Positions 7,838-16,402 of a DNA stretch of 27,770 bases are shown piece by piece; within the stretch, counting starts at the first letter, position 1, and every line of letters starts with the position of its first letter. The notes beneath the pieces are model-generated. The model had not been told where the DNA came from. It saw only the letters and a program-made list of their open reading frames with translations, and made no database searches. A program made the position numbers and the translations under genes. Origin of the DNA: CAZTZY01 sp964617765 (GTDB lineage Bacteria; Pseudomonadota; Gammaproteobacteria; Pseudomonadales; DT-91); contig CAZTZY010000033.1 of NCBI GenBank assembly GCA_964617765.1, forward strand, positions 1 to 27,770, in the 5' to 3' direction.

Positions 7838-10669
7838 TCAATCATTATTCTCGTGAACACGATAACGTCGCAAAACAGCTTCCAGTTCATTTAAATTGAT
7901 GGGCTTTTCGAGATAGTCAACCATACCTGCAGTGATACTTTTGGTTTTGTGCTCGCCGAGCGTATATGCGGTTAAGGCAATAATGGGGGTAAGTTGTTGG
8001 TGTTTTTCACGTTGCCATTGGTGGATATGCCGTGTTGCGTCAAAACCATTCATAAAGGGCATTTCACAATCCATCAGGATAACATCAAAGCGTTCTTTTT
8101 TGACGGCATCAAGCGCCAGTTTGCCATCGGAAACCATTTTATATTCAACCCCAAGACTATCCATCATCTTGCCGATGACACTGCGAATGACGTCGTTGTC
8201 ATCGGCTACCAGTAAACGTAATTTATCCTGAGTATTGGTGAAGGATGTATCAAGATTCTTTTGATTGATCTGGAAAAGATTGCTCAATGTTAATTGCAGC
8301 AATTTTTGTGATGCCGGTTTATTCAGTACTACATCAATGCCAGCCTGTTTGGCAATTTCAGCTGGAGGAGATTGGCTAAGCCCGGCTAACATAATAATAA
8401 TGGGTCGATGACCTTCTTCGGCCCTGATTTTTTCTGCAATTTCAATGCCCGAAAGCTGTGGCATATCATAATCAAGAATAATGGCATCGAATGTTTCGCC
8501 AAGATTGTGTTTGGCACGATACATTGCCAGTGCTTCATTGCCGGTATGCGCTTCTGCTACTTTCATGCCCCATTGGGTAGCCTGTTGTTTAATGACTTTA
8601 GAGGATGTGTGGTTATCTTCAATGATCAATAAGCGTTTGTTTTTGAGGATGCCATCCATAAATGGTTTTTTTTCAGCAGTGACATTAACTGCAGGGAGAA
8701 TCAGGGAAAAACTGAATGTACTGCCTTCGCCCTCAATACTCTTGATATACAACCCTGATTTTAATTGGGACAGTAATTGTTTTACGGTATCGATGCCTGG
8801 TTTATTGTCGGCCTGATCAGATTTTCGCAGCGATTTTTTTAGTGCGCTAATTGTATCTTCTGAAATACCTCGTCCGGTATCTTCAATGCTGAATTCAATA
8901 ATATTGGCATCATTGGCATTTTTTGAAAGCTTGACTAACACTTCCCCTTGTAATGTATTTTTTATGGCATTGTCCATTAACTGTACGATAATCTGGCGAA
9001 GGCGATATTCATCCCCTTTCACTATTGCCGGAACATCGGGCTGGATTTGGAGTATCAATTCCGTGTTATTGATTTCTGCAGGTAGCTGGAAGCTGCTTAT
9101 GCAGTTCTCCAGTAATAATATCAGTTCGAAAGGTGATTTTCTGACGTCACCGGTATTTTTTTCAAGCTGGATACGAAAATAAATATCGGATATTTTATTA
9201 AGCAGTGCTTGTCCGGAATTTCTGATGGTATCCACTTTGCCATGTTGCTCTGCGGTTAACGATGACGATTTTAGCAAATCAGCCATTCCCAGAATCCCGC
9301 TAAGCGGTGTTTGCATGTCGCGGCTAACTTCCTGCATTAGATCATTTTGTGCGCTGTGTTTTAGCAGTTGCGTACGGATAATGGCTTGCTTGTCGGATTG
9401 TTCGGCGGCCAGTTGGCTTTCGCGAATTATTATTATTGCTGTTATTGCTGCAACCTGTAATACGATCGAAAAAATTATAAAAGGGTCATTGATTATTTCC
9501 ATTGAAAAAATATTGGGCATGATGAAAAAATAAATGCCGGCAAATACTGCGCTGAATATGATGGCTAAAGCTATGTTTAATGCGTGTTGGTCATGGTTAT
9601 TTTTATAACATGACAGCATGGATGAAATTATCACTAAACAAGTAGCAATAAGCGTTGGAAAAATCAGTAGTGGTGTGTAAACAGTATCTAGCGAAACAAT
9701 GACAATACTGATAATCGTATTGAAACTTTGAGTATGGCTAATGTAAATCAGGTGTTTGTTGTTAGGGTCGGAAACTTTGACATACTCCCTGCAGGCCATT
9801 AAAAATGACACTGTTAACACATAAAAAAAACTGACAATACTGGTGGTTTGCCACTCTCCAAAGTGATTGAACCAGTTTCTTGGGATGCTGGAGCCAACTA
9901 ATTCAATACCGATATAGGCGAGCACTGCGCAACTGAAATGCAGAAAGAGTGCCGACTTATTCAGGATGGCTAAAAACAGGTTTGTGGCTGCCAGCATGGT
10001 TAGCAAGCCAATCAAAAAGCTGAAGAGACGTGATCGTTCAATTTGCTCAGGAAGAAAGGTTTTGGGCTTGATTAATTCCAGGGTCAAATGATTTTTGGTG
10101 ATGGCATGTACGTCTATAAGATACGTAGCCGATGAATGTTTTGGAATCACAATTTCTTTTACTATAGGGGCGAAGTCATCATGTTGAATATTGGCGTCTT
10201 TGGCAATCTGGTATCCTGATGGTGTTGTTGCCGACAGTTGATAAAGAATTAAATCGTCAATGGCAGTATGGTTGGCAGTGAGCCAAAAAATTTCTGCTGT
10301 ATCACTGGTATTGGTCAGGGAAAACCGTAACCAGAAATTTGAAGTAATGGAGGTGCGTGCATCTCTGGAGTTTAGGTCTATAGGTGCAAACTGATGAATC
10401 AGGCTTGTTGTTAATAGTTTGTCAATGCTGATCGTACGGTCAGTATTTCTAATGATATCGACATGGTGAGAGAGATTGACTCTGGAGGTATGTTGGCTAA
10501 CGGTAATAACTGGTGCTGCGTAAAGCGTCAGGCTTTTGGTGACAGTGAAAAGAAACAGAAAAACAAAAAACCAGTTACCCCGTCGGGTAACTGGTAGGGG
10601 GATGCATTTAGCTTTGCATTTGTTCGCGCTCGATAGCGCGGTAGCCAATATCTTTTCGATAGTAAACAT
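7838..10669 (-). CDS. retS: RetS-like hybrid sensor, 7TMR-DISM type, phospho-acceptor His replaced by Arg
   Basis: A 943-aa protein with the RetS layout: signal-like segment (about 33-52), periplasmic 7TMR-DISM sensor (about 60-200), seven membrane segments (about 212-415), transmitter (about 435-660), receiver 1 (678-800) and receiver 2 (816-940). Length and position beside purD match Pseudomonas RetS, which blocks the GacS/Rsm pathway by binding GacS. The H-box reads VSRDMQTPLSG: the His is Arg450 (CGC, 9320-9322), while the acidic and Thr residues of the phosphatase motif remain (Asp451, Thr454). Asn567 (N-box) and DTGRG (597-601) remain, but the G2 box is degraded (NKPGIDT). Receiver 1 keeps Asp733; receiver 2 keeps Asp867, Thr900 and Lys922. 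The ATG overlaps purD by 62 bases and lacks a good ribosome binding site; no later ATG, GTG or TTG precedes the signal segment except TTG at codon 8. Confidence 0.85.
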   Translation of the reverse strand: MFTIEKILATALSSANKCKAKCIPLPVTRRGNWFFVFLFLFTVTKSLTLYAAPVITVSQHTSRVNLSHHVDIIRNTDRTISIDKLLTTSLIHQFAPIDLNSRDARTSITSNFWLRFSLTNTSDTAEIFWLTANHTAIDDLILYQLSATTPSGYQIAKDANIQHDDFAPIVKEIVIPKHSSATYLIDVHAITKNHLTLELIKPKTFLPEQIERSRLFSFLIGLLTMLAATNLFLAILNKSALFLHFSCAVLAYIGIELVGSSIPRNWFNHFGEWQTTSIVSFFYVLTVSFLMACREYVKVSDPNNKHLIYISHTQSFNTIISIVIVSLDTVYTPLLIFPTLIATCLVIISSMLSCYKNNHDQHALNIALAIIFSAVFAGIYFFIMPNIFSMEIINDPFIIFSIVLQVAAITAIIIIRESQLAAEQSDKQAIIRTQLLKHSAQNDLMQEVSRDMQTPLSGILGMADLLKSSSLTAEQHGKVDTIRNSGQALLNKISDIYFRIQLEKNTGDVRKSPFELILLLENCISSFQLPAEINNTELILQIQPDVPAIVKGDEYRLRQIIVQLMDNAIKNTLQGEVLVKLSKNANDANIIEFSIEDTGRGISEDTISALKKSLRKSDQADNKPGIDTVKQLLSQLKSGLYIKSIEGEGSTFSFSLILPAVNVTAEKKPFMDGILKNKRLLIIEDNHTSSKVIKQQATQWGMKVAEAHTGNEALAMYRAKHNLGETFDAIILDYDMPQLSGIEIAEKIRAEEGHRPIIIMLAGLSQSPPAEIAKQAGIDVVLNKPASQKLLQLTLSNLFQINQKNLDTSFTNTQDKLRLLVADDNDVIRSVIGKMMDSLGVEYKMVSDGKLALDAVKKERFDVILMDCEMPFMNGFDATRHIHQWQREKHQQLTPIIALTAYTLGEHKTKSITAGMVDYLEKPINLNELEAVLRRYRVHENND
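10555..10594 (-). terminator. Intrinsic terminator of purD, inside the retS 5' coding region
   Basis: On the minus strand CCAGTTACCC, loop GACG, GGGTAACTGG form a perfect 10-bp stem (10571-10594), followed by TTTTTTGTTTTT. The stem begins 14 bases after the purD stop. The same bases encode the start of the hydrophobic signal segment of the RetS-like protein. Confidence 0.88.
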
Positions 10670-11900
10670 TGTTCCAGTGAATTTGGCTCACCTGATCGTA
10701 GGCAAGTTGTTGGGCTTTAGTAACGGTATCACCCAGTGCAGTTGCACATAATACCCGACCACCATTGCTTAACACCTGACCTTTTTCATCAAGTTTTGTT
10801 CCGGCCTGAAAAACTTTACGATTTTCTTCATCGGCAGGAATGCCGGTAATGATATCGCCTTTATTATAATCGGCAGGGTAACCGCCCGCTGCCATCACAA
10901 CGCCAACTGCTGCACGTTTATCCCATTCTGTGGTTTTGCCCGCCAGTTGTCCATCACAAGCTGCGATGCATAAAGTTACGAGATCACTTTTCAGGCGCAT
11001 CATGATGGGTTGGGTTTCCGGGTCACCGAAACGGCAATTGAATTCGAGTACTTTTGAATTGCCCTGGTCATCAATCATCAGGCCGGCATAAAGAAATCCG
11101 CGATAGCGATGCCCATCAGCCAACATGCCTTTGACGGTAGGCATAATGACTTCTTGCATGACGCGTTGATGCACTTCATCGGTGACGACCGGTGCTGGTG
11201 AGTAAGCGCCCATACCACCGGTATTGGGGCCGTTATCGCCATCATCGCGGGCCTTATGGTCCTGCGAGGTGGCAAAGGGTACAACATCAGTACCATCTAC
11301 CATCACGATAAAACTGGCTTCTTCACCTACTAAAAATTCTTCTACCACCACGCGGCTACCGGCTTCTCCAAAAGCATTGCCTTGCAGCATATCTTCAACG
11401 GCAGCTATCGCTTCAGCTTCTGTTTGCGCCAGGATAACGCCCTTGCCAGCTGCCAGGCCATCGGCTTTTACCACGATAGGTGCACCCATTTTATTGATGT
11501 AGGCAATAGCAGGTTCTGTCTGGGTAAAAGTTTGATAGGCTGCAGTTGGTATGCCATGACGAGCAAGAAAATCTTTGCTAAAGGCTTTCGAGCCTTCGAG
11601 TTGTGCAGCGGCTTTATTGGGGCCAAAACAGCGCAAACCACGGTCTTCGAAATAATCTACAATGCCATTAACCAAAGGTACTTCGGGGCCAATTATGGTC
11701 AGTTGAACATTATTGTTTTTTGCGAAATCGGCAAGGGCTTTAAAATCCAATACATCAATGGCAAGGTTTTCTACGTGTGCTTCCAGTGCGGTGCCAGCAT
11801 TGCCCGGAGCTACATAAACAGTTTTTACGCCTTTGCCCAAAGCTGCCTTCCATGCGAGGGCATGTTCACGGCCGCCGTTGCCAATGATCAATACATTCAT
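10608..11900 (-). CDS. purD: Phosphoribosylamine-glycine ligase (GAR synthetase)
   Basis: Second enzyme of de novo purine synthesis: ATP, phosphoribosylamine and glycine give glycinamide ribonucleotide. The 430-aa length is standard. The N-terminal domain starts MNVLIIGNGGREHALAWKAA; the ATP-grasp domain has VVKADGLAAGKGVI (about 142-156) and the metal-binding end FNCRFGDPETQ (about 286-296). AAAGGA lies 7 bases before the ATG. purH ends 21 bases upstream, so purH-purD form an operon that closes with the terminator at 10555-10594. Confidence 0.97.
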   Translation of the reverse strand: MNVLIIGNGGREHALAWKAALGKGVKTVYVAPGNAGTALEAHVENLAIDVLDFKALADFAKNNNVQLTIIGPEVPLVNGIVDYFEDRGLRCFGPNKAAAQLEGSKAFSKDFLARHGIPTAAYQTFTQTEPAIAYINKMGAPIVVKADGLAAGKGVILAQTEAEAIAAVEDMLQGNAFGEAGSRVVVEEFLVGEEASFIVMVDGTDVVPFATSQDHKARDDGDNGPNTGGMGAYSPAPVVTDEVHQRVMQEVIMPTVKGMLADGHRYRGFLYAGLMIDDQGNSKVLEFNCRFGDPETQPIMMRLKSDLVTLCIAACDGQLAGKTTEWDKRAAVGVVMAAGGYPADYNKGDIITGIPADEENRKVFQAGTKLDEKGQVLSNGGRVLCATALGDTVTKAQQLAYDQVSQIHWNNVYYRKDIGYRAIEREQMQS

Positions 11901-11921
11901 AATAAATCCTTTCTAATACTA

Positions 11922-13490
11922 TTAATGGCGGAAGTGGCGCATGCCGGTAAATACCATCGCCATGCCATGTTCGTTAGCTGCGGCGATAACTTCGTCATCA
12001 CGGATAGAACCGCCCGGCTGGATAACGCAGCTGATGCCAACGCTGGCGGCATTATCAATACCGTCACGGAACGGGAAGAAGGCGTCGGAAGCCATGACGG
12101 AACCTTTTACTTCAAGACCCGCCTGTTCGGCTTTGATAGCCGCAATACGCGCAGAGTTAACCCGGCTCATTTGGCCGGCGCCCACGCCGATGGTCTGGCC
12201 ATTTTTGCCATACACAATCGCGTTGGACTTGACCATTTTTGCTACTTTCCAGGTGAAGAGTAAATCACGGATTTCCGCTTCGGTTGGCTTGCGGGTAGTG
12301 ACAATAGTCAGGTCGTTAGTGGTGATGACGCCAAGGTCACGATCTTGTACCAATAAACCACCATTAACGCGTTTCAGATCGTAATCGGCCTTGGCGGCTT
12401 CCCACTCGCCGCATTCGAGCAAGCGTACGTTTTTCTTTTCAGCAACCGCTGCTTTGGCGGCTTCAGAAATTTTTGGGGCAATGATGACTTCAACAAATTG
12501 TTTGTCGCAAATGGTTTTAGCAGTTGCAGCATCAAGCTCACGATTAAATGCAATGATGCCGCCAAAAGCCGATTCACTGTCGGTAGCAAACGCCAGTTCA
12601 TAAGCTTTTAATAAAGTGTCAGCAATAGCAACACCGCATGGATTAGCGTGTTTGACGATCACGCAGGCAGGTTCGCTAAACTGTTTTACGGTTTCCAGTG
12701 CGGCATCGGTATCAGCGATATTGTTATAGGATAATTCCTTGCCTTGTAACTGGATGGCCGTTGCTATAGAGCCTTTGGGTGGATTTTTCTCAGTATAGAA
12801 TGCGCTGTTCTGGTGGGCATTTTCACCATAACGCAAATCCTGTGACTTGTGGAATTGCATGTTAAAAGTTCGTGGGAAATCGGCAGTGCCGCCCGTTACG
12901 CCGCGGCCAAAATAATTGGCAATAGCACCATCATAGGCGGCAGTATGTTCATAGGCCTTGATAGCCAGGTCAAAGCGCGTTACTTGTGATACACAGCCTT
13001 TGTTTTCTGTCATTTCAGCAATAATACCGGCATAGTCAGACGCATTCACCACAATGCTGACATAGGCATTGTTTTTTGCTGCTGCGCGCACCATGGTCGG
13101 CCCACCGATATCAATATTTTCTATTGCGTCTTCGAGAGTGCAACCGGGTTTGGCAACGGTTTGTTCAAAAGGATAAAGATTGACAATGACCATGTCGATT
13201 GGCTTGATGCCATGTTCAGCCATAACGGCATCGTCCTGACCGCGCCGCGCTAAAATGCCGCCATGAATTTTCGGATGCAATGTTTTTACCCGGCCATCCA
13301 TCATTTCAGGAAAGCCGGTGTATTCAGAGACTTCGGTAACGGCCAGGCTTTTATCTTTTAACAGGCGATAAGTGCCCCCTGTAGAGAGTATTTCAACGCC
13401 CATGTTGAGTAACTGTTGGGCAAAATCGACAATACCCGCTTTGTCTGACACGCTGATTAAAGCGCGTCGAATAGGGATTAAATCAGACAT
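11922..13490 (-). CDS. purH: Bifunctional AICAR transformylase / IMP cyclohydrolase
   Basis: Carries out the last two steps to IMP: formyl transfer from 10-formyl-THF to AICAR, then ring closure. The 522-aa length is standard. The N-terminal cyclohydrolase domain (about 1-195) has STGGTYRLL and GRVKTLHPKIHGGIL; the transformylase domain has the catalytic Lys-His in VIVKHANPCGVA (about 275-285) and SDAFFPFRDGID (about 463-475). AGGAA stands 7 bases before the ATG. It follows fis by 39 bases, with no terminator between them. Confidence 0.97.
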   Translation of the reverse strand: MSDLIPIRRALISVSDKAGIVDFAQQLLNMGVEILSTGGTYRLLKDKSLAVTEVSEYTGFPEMMDGRVKTLHPKIHGGILARRGQDDAVMAEHGIKPIDMVIVNLYPFEQTVAKPGCTLEDAIENIDIGGPTMVRAAAKNNAYVSIVVNASDYAGIIAEMTENKGCVSQVTRFDLAIKAYEHTAAYDGAIANYFGRGVTGGTADFPRTFNMQFHKSQDLRYGENAHQNSAFYTEKNPPKGSIATAIQLQGKELSYNNIADTDAALETVKQFSEPACVIVKHANPCGVAIADTLLKAYELAFATDSESAFGGIIAFNRELDAATAKTICDKQFVEVIIAPKISEAAKAAVAEKKNVRLLECGEWEAAKADYDLKRVNGGLLVQDRDLGVITTNDLTIVTTRKPTEAEIRDLLFTWKVAKMVKSNAIVYGKNGQTIGVGAGQMSRVNSARIAAIKAEQAGLEVKGSVMASDAFFPFRDGIDNAASVGISCVIQPGGSIRDDEVIAAANEHGMAMVFTGMRHFRH

Positions 13491-13529
13491 GAAGAATTCC
13501 TGTGAAAAAATGAAACGGGAATGGCAGAG

Positions 13530-13844
13530 TTATAACATATCGTATTGTTTGAGTTTTTTACGCAAGGTGCCACGATTCAGTCCTAGCATAACGGAAGCCT
13601 TGGTCTGGTTTTTGCGGGTGTATTTCATGACGGCTTCAAATAAAGGCGCTTCTATTTCTGCCAGTACCATTTCATAAACATCAAACACTTCCTGTCCATC
13701 AAGGTGGGAAAAGTATTTTTCCAGGGCAATGGCTACGCAGTCGCGTATATTTTGCGCATTGGGTAATGTTGAAGTTCCTTGCGCAGGTGCTGAATGGTTA
13801 TCTTCCGTAATAGAAACGGCGGCATTGAATGCGTGTTGTGTCAT
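13530..13844 (-). CDS. fis: DNA-binding protein Fis
   Basis: A 104-aa nucleoid protein that bends DNA and activates rRNA and other growth-phase genes. The C-terminal helix-turn-helix reads NQTKASVMLGLNRGTLRKKL (about 80-99), almost the family consensus. The N-terminal third is slightly longer than in E. coli Fis (98 aa). The start codon overlaps the dusB stop (ATGA), the classic dusB-fis coupling. purH follows on the same strand, so Fis and purine synthesis probably share a transcript, as in Pseudomonas. Confidence 0.96.
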   Translation of the reverse strand: MTQHAFNAAVSITEDNHSAPAQGTSTLPNAQNIRDCVAIALEKYFSHLDGQEVFDVYEMVLAEIEAPLFEAVMKYTRKNQTKASVMLGLNRGTLRKKLKQYDML

Positions 13845-14842
13845 GCTGCTATACCTTCTGGTGTGGTTGAGTGATGCAATTGGTGTAAAAAAGACAATTG
13901 CGAACTAACGGTTTCAAATTGGTTAAAGATTTTTCGATACTGGCTGCAGCCAAGGTGTTCAAAGTACCAGGCGGCATGTTTACGAGCTATACGAATCCCC
14001 AGATGATCACCATAGAATGCATGCAGTGAGGAAATGTGTTCCAGAATACATTGGTATTTTTCTGCCAGTGCGGGTTCGTAAACAGGTTGACCATTGATGG
14101 CGCTAATCACTTGTTGAAAAATCCAGGGTTGGCCTTGCGCGCCACGACCGATCATGATTCCATCCGCTTGTGTATGCTCAAGAACAAACAGGGCTTTTTC
14201 AGGGTTAGTGATGTCGCCATTGGCAATCACAGGAATACTGACTGCCTGTTTGACGGCAGCGATTGTATCAAACTCGGCTGAGCCATTAAAACGGCATGCG
14301 CGAGTTCGGCCATGTACTGTAAGGGCCGCAATGCCACATTCTTCAGCAATTTTGGCAATCGTAACGGCGTTTTTGTTGTTTTCATCCCAACCGGTACGGA
14401 TTTTCAGGGTTACCGGCACATTGACACTTTTAACTACGGTACCAAGGATGTTGGCAACCAGTTGTTCATCTCTTAATAGAGCCGAGCCTGCAGCTTTATT
14501 GCAGACTTTTTTTGCCGGGCAACCCATATTGATATCAATAATGTCAGCACCATTGGCGACACTTTTTTGTGCGGCTTCAGCCATCAGCTGCGGTTCGCTA
14601 CCAACAATTTGCACGCTGTGCGGTACTGAAGCGTTGCCAGTGCTCACTGCACGCAGTCGGGATTTGGCTCTGCCCCACAATTCACTGTTCGCGGTCAGCA
14701 TTTCCGAGGTGGTCAATCCTGCGCCATAAGTTTGGCAAATTCGGCGAAATGGGGTATCACTCACGCCCGCCATGGGAGCAAGTAATACAGGACTTATCAA
14801 TGTGTAACGGCCGATTGTTAGCAAGATTGAGCAAAATTTCAT
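13841..14842 (-). CDS. dusB: tRNA-dihydrouridine synthase B
   Basis: FMN enzyme that reduces uridines in the tRNA D-loop. The 333-aa form starting MKFCSILLTIGRYTL is chosen because the family begins just before the IGxYxL...PVxLAPMAGVSD block; an ATG 57 bases upstream is also in frame but adds residues foreign to the family. The active-site cysteine lies in INMGCPAKKVCNKAAGSAL (Cys108); VHGRTRACRFNG and IPVIANGDI mark the barrel and the FMN phosphate site. The ribosome binding site is poor for either start. fis begins within the stop codon. Confidence 0.95.
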   Translation of the reverse strand: MKFCSILLTIGRYTLISPVLLAPMAGVSDTPFRRICQTYGAGLTTSEMLTANSELWGRAKSRLRAVSTGNASVPHSVQIVGSEPQLMAEAAQKSVANGADIIDINMGCPAKKVCNKAAGSALLRDEQLVANILGTVVKSVNVPVTLKIRTGWDENNKNAVTIAKIAEECGIAALTVHGRTRACRFNGSAEFDTIAAVKQAVSIPVIANGDITNPEKALFVLEHTQADGIMIGRGAQGQPWIFQQVISAINGQPVYEPALAEKYQCILEHISSLHAFYGDHLGIRIARKHAAWYFEHLGCSQYRKIFNQFETVSSQLSFLHQLHHSTTPEGIAA

Positions 14843-14974
14843 CAGTTTTTGAGGGTGGCTATAATACTCGTTCAAAGCCGGTGATGGTAGCCTTAACAAG
14901 CCCTAAATATGGGAAAAAAGACATATTTAATGTGGTAAATTAATAAACAGGGAATTGAATGAGTGAAACCCAAC

Positions 14975-15000
14975 CCCATCACTTTTTAGTGATGGGTTTT
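14975..15000. terminator. Stem-loop with T-run between DUF3426 gene and dusB
   Basis: CCCATCACT (14975-14983), loop TTTT, AGTGATGGG (14988-14996), then TTTTATT on the plus strand. In that direction it is a good intrinsic terminator, but no recognised plus-strand gene ends here. On the minus strand, where it would close the DUF3426 transcript, the stem is followed by a less T-rich GGTTGGGTTT. Confidence 0.6.
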
Positions 15001-15045
15001 ATTCAGTAACAATGCAATTTGCAGTTGATTGATGAGGATGGCGGA

Positions 15046-16242
15046 TTAATAGCTCAATTGAAGTGAATATCCACTCGCGTTTTCGCTGGGATCATCAATT
15101 TCCAAAGCCAGATGAATGGATTGCTGGCTCGGCATCAGGCTGGCATCAGCCAATTCACCGCGCAGATATTCAGAAGGCTTAAACTGGCGGGCAGCAATAA
15201 TTTGCTGGTCGGTATCCATGAAAAAAAGTTCAATATTCGGAAATGGCTGCATGATGGCTGCATGATTGACGATAATGGCATCTACCATTAAGGAATTTCT
15301 GAAGTGGGGGTGTGATTTTATAGTCAGGTTGGACGCCATGATATCTTCTATTGCATATTGGCTAGGTAATGAGCACCCCAAAATACCGCATACATTTCCA
15401 TAAATTGAATGCCATTCCGGATCACGCGATAATGTATCGATTTGAAAAAAGAACAGTTGCAGGATAATGCCTAGTGTTGCGATGGTGCCGAGGATGCTCA
15501 AACCTATTGTTGAGAGCAGCGAGCGTTGGTTGAGAATTTGAAAAACCAGGGGTTCGGGTTTGATCTTGTTAATAATGTCATCTTTGGAGTCAGTACCAAA
15601 TCCCAGTTCATCCTCTTCGTTTTTGCTTAAAGAGAGTGCTGAGCTATCCAGGCCATCAAAGTCAAAGTCGAAATCATCACTACTGGAGCCCAAGGCTTGC
15701 CTGGGTTCTTCTTTTGCCGGTTTTTTCTTGGGTTCTTCACCCTTGATGACTTCTTCAGCATCTATACCTTCTTCATCCAGTAATTTGCTAGCCCACTCTT
15801 CCTCATCTTCATCGGAGTGTATGGTTTTTTCGGTTTTGCCTACCGAAGAAAATTCATCACTCATGGGGAAATCGTCATCCAGGGCGGTAAAATTGGTGTC
15901 TGCATCGGCATCATCGTGAAAATTGTCACGAATCAGATCATCATCGTCGCCGGAGTTGACCAGTGCGGAGCTGAATTCCCCGGTCTTGAAATCACTTTTT
16001 TTATCAAAAGCCTTGCGAGCGGCGGTGTTGTTCAATAATAAATCATCATCTTCGTTAACAAACTGTGATTTGACATGATCGGGTTGAGGGGCGGCGACAG
16101 GTTGAACTCTGGTCGGTGGAGCTGCCTGGAAGACAGTATTGCAAACGCCGCAACGAACCTTGCCATTAGCAACAGCCAATTGCTCGGGGGTTAGTTGATA
16201 TTGTGTGCCGCATTGAGGGCAGTTCGCTGGAATCGCTTGCAT
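15046..16242 (-). CDS. Zinc-ribbon DUF3426 membrane protein with acidic linker
   Basis: A 398-aa protein of unknown function. Residues 8-34 form an MJ0042-type zinc ribbon (CPQC...CGVC; Cys8, 11, 31, 34). Residues 62-222 are an unusually acidic, low-complexity linker (runs such as DEDEEEW and DDFDFDFDGLD). One membrane helix lies at about 242-267, and the rest is a DUF3426 domain containing GNVCGILGCSLP and ending about residue 398. The topology suggests a cytoplasmic ribbon and linker with a periplasmic DUF3426 domain. The position between prmA and dusB is the same as in Pseudomonas. No function is established; the ribbon may bind nucleic acid or protein. Confidence 0.85.
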   Translation of the reverse strand: MQAIPANCPQCGTQYQLTPEQLAVANGKVRCGVCNTVFQAAPPTRVQPVAAPQPDHVKSQFVNEDDDLLLNNTAARKAFDKKSDFKTGEFSSALVNSGDDDDLIRDNFHDDADADTNFTALDDDFPMSDEFSSVGKTEKTIHSDEDEEEWASKLLDEEGIDAEEVIKGEEPKKKPAKEEPRQALGSSSDDFDFDFDGLDSSALSLSKNEEDELGFGTDSKDDIINKIKPEPLVFQILNQRSLLSTIGLSILGTIATLGIILQLFFFQIDTLSRDPEWHSIYGNVCGILGCSLPSQYAIEDIMASNLTIKSHPHFRNSLMVDAIIVNHAAIMQPFPNIELFFMDTDQQIIAARQFKPSEYLRGELADASLMPSQQSIHLALEIDDPSENASGYSLQLSY

Positions 16243-16402
16243 AATGTTCTAACTCATTCGTGAGTGTTTGATTAATTGTAGAGTGTTTTTTGCTCTTTTG
16301 TCATGAGGTTAGCACAGGTTTGTGTGAATTCATTGAGGAAATTCAGGAAAGTGTGAGCAAGTAGCCTGGCTATTTCCGGGTAATACTCAAAGGCTGAATG
16401 GT

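Noticed and set aside
7838..10669. Possibility that the RetS-like gene is a pseudogene
   Set aside because: The 943-codon frame is intact and the domain order, both receiver aspartates and the sensor are kept; only specific kinase residues are changed.
11382..12263. 293-codon open frame on the plus strand across the purD/purH junction
   Set aside because: It is antisense to two certain genes, has no family resemblance, and its openness follows from the codon use of purD and purH.
14154..14729. 191-codon plus-strand frame inside dusB
   Set aside because: It is a mirror frame of the well-conserved dusB sequence; its Ala/Ser/Leu-rich composition is typical of antisense frames.
14959..15009. 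16-codon frame MSETQPHHFLVMGFIQ as a leader peptide
   Set aside because: No plus-strand gene follows for it to regulate, and its coding bases are the hairpin itself.
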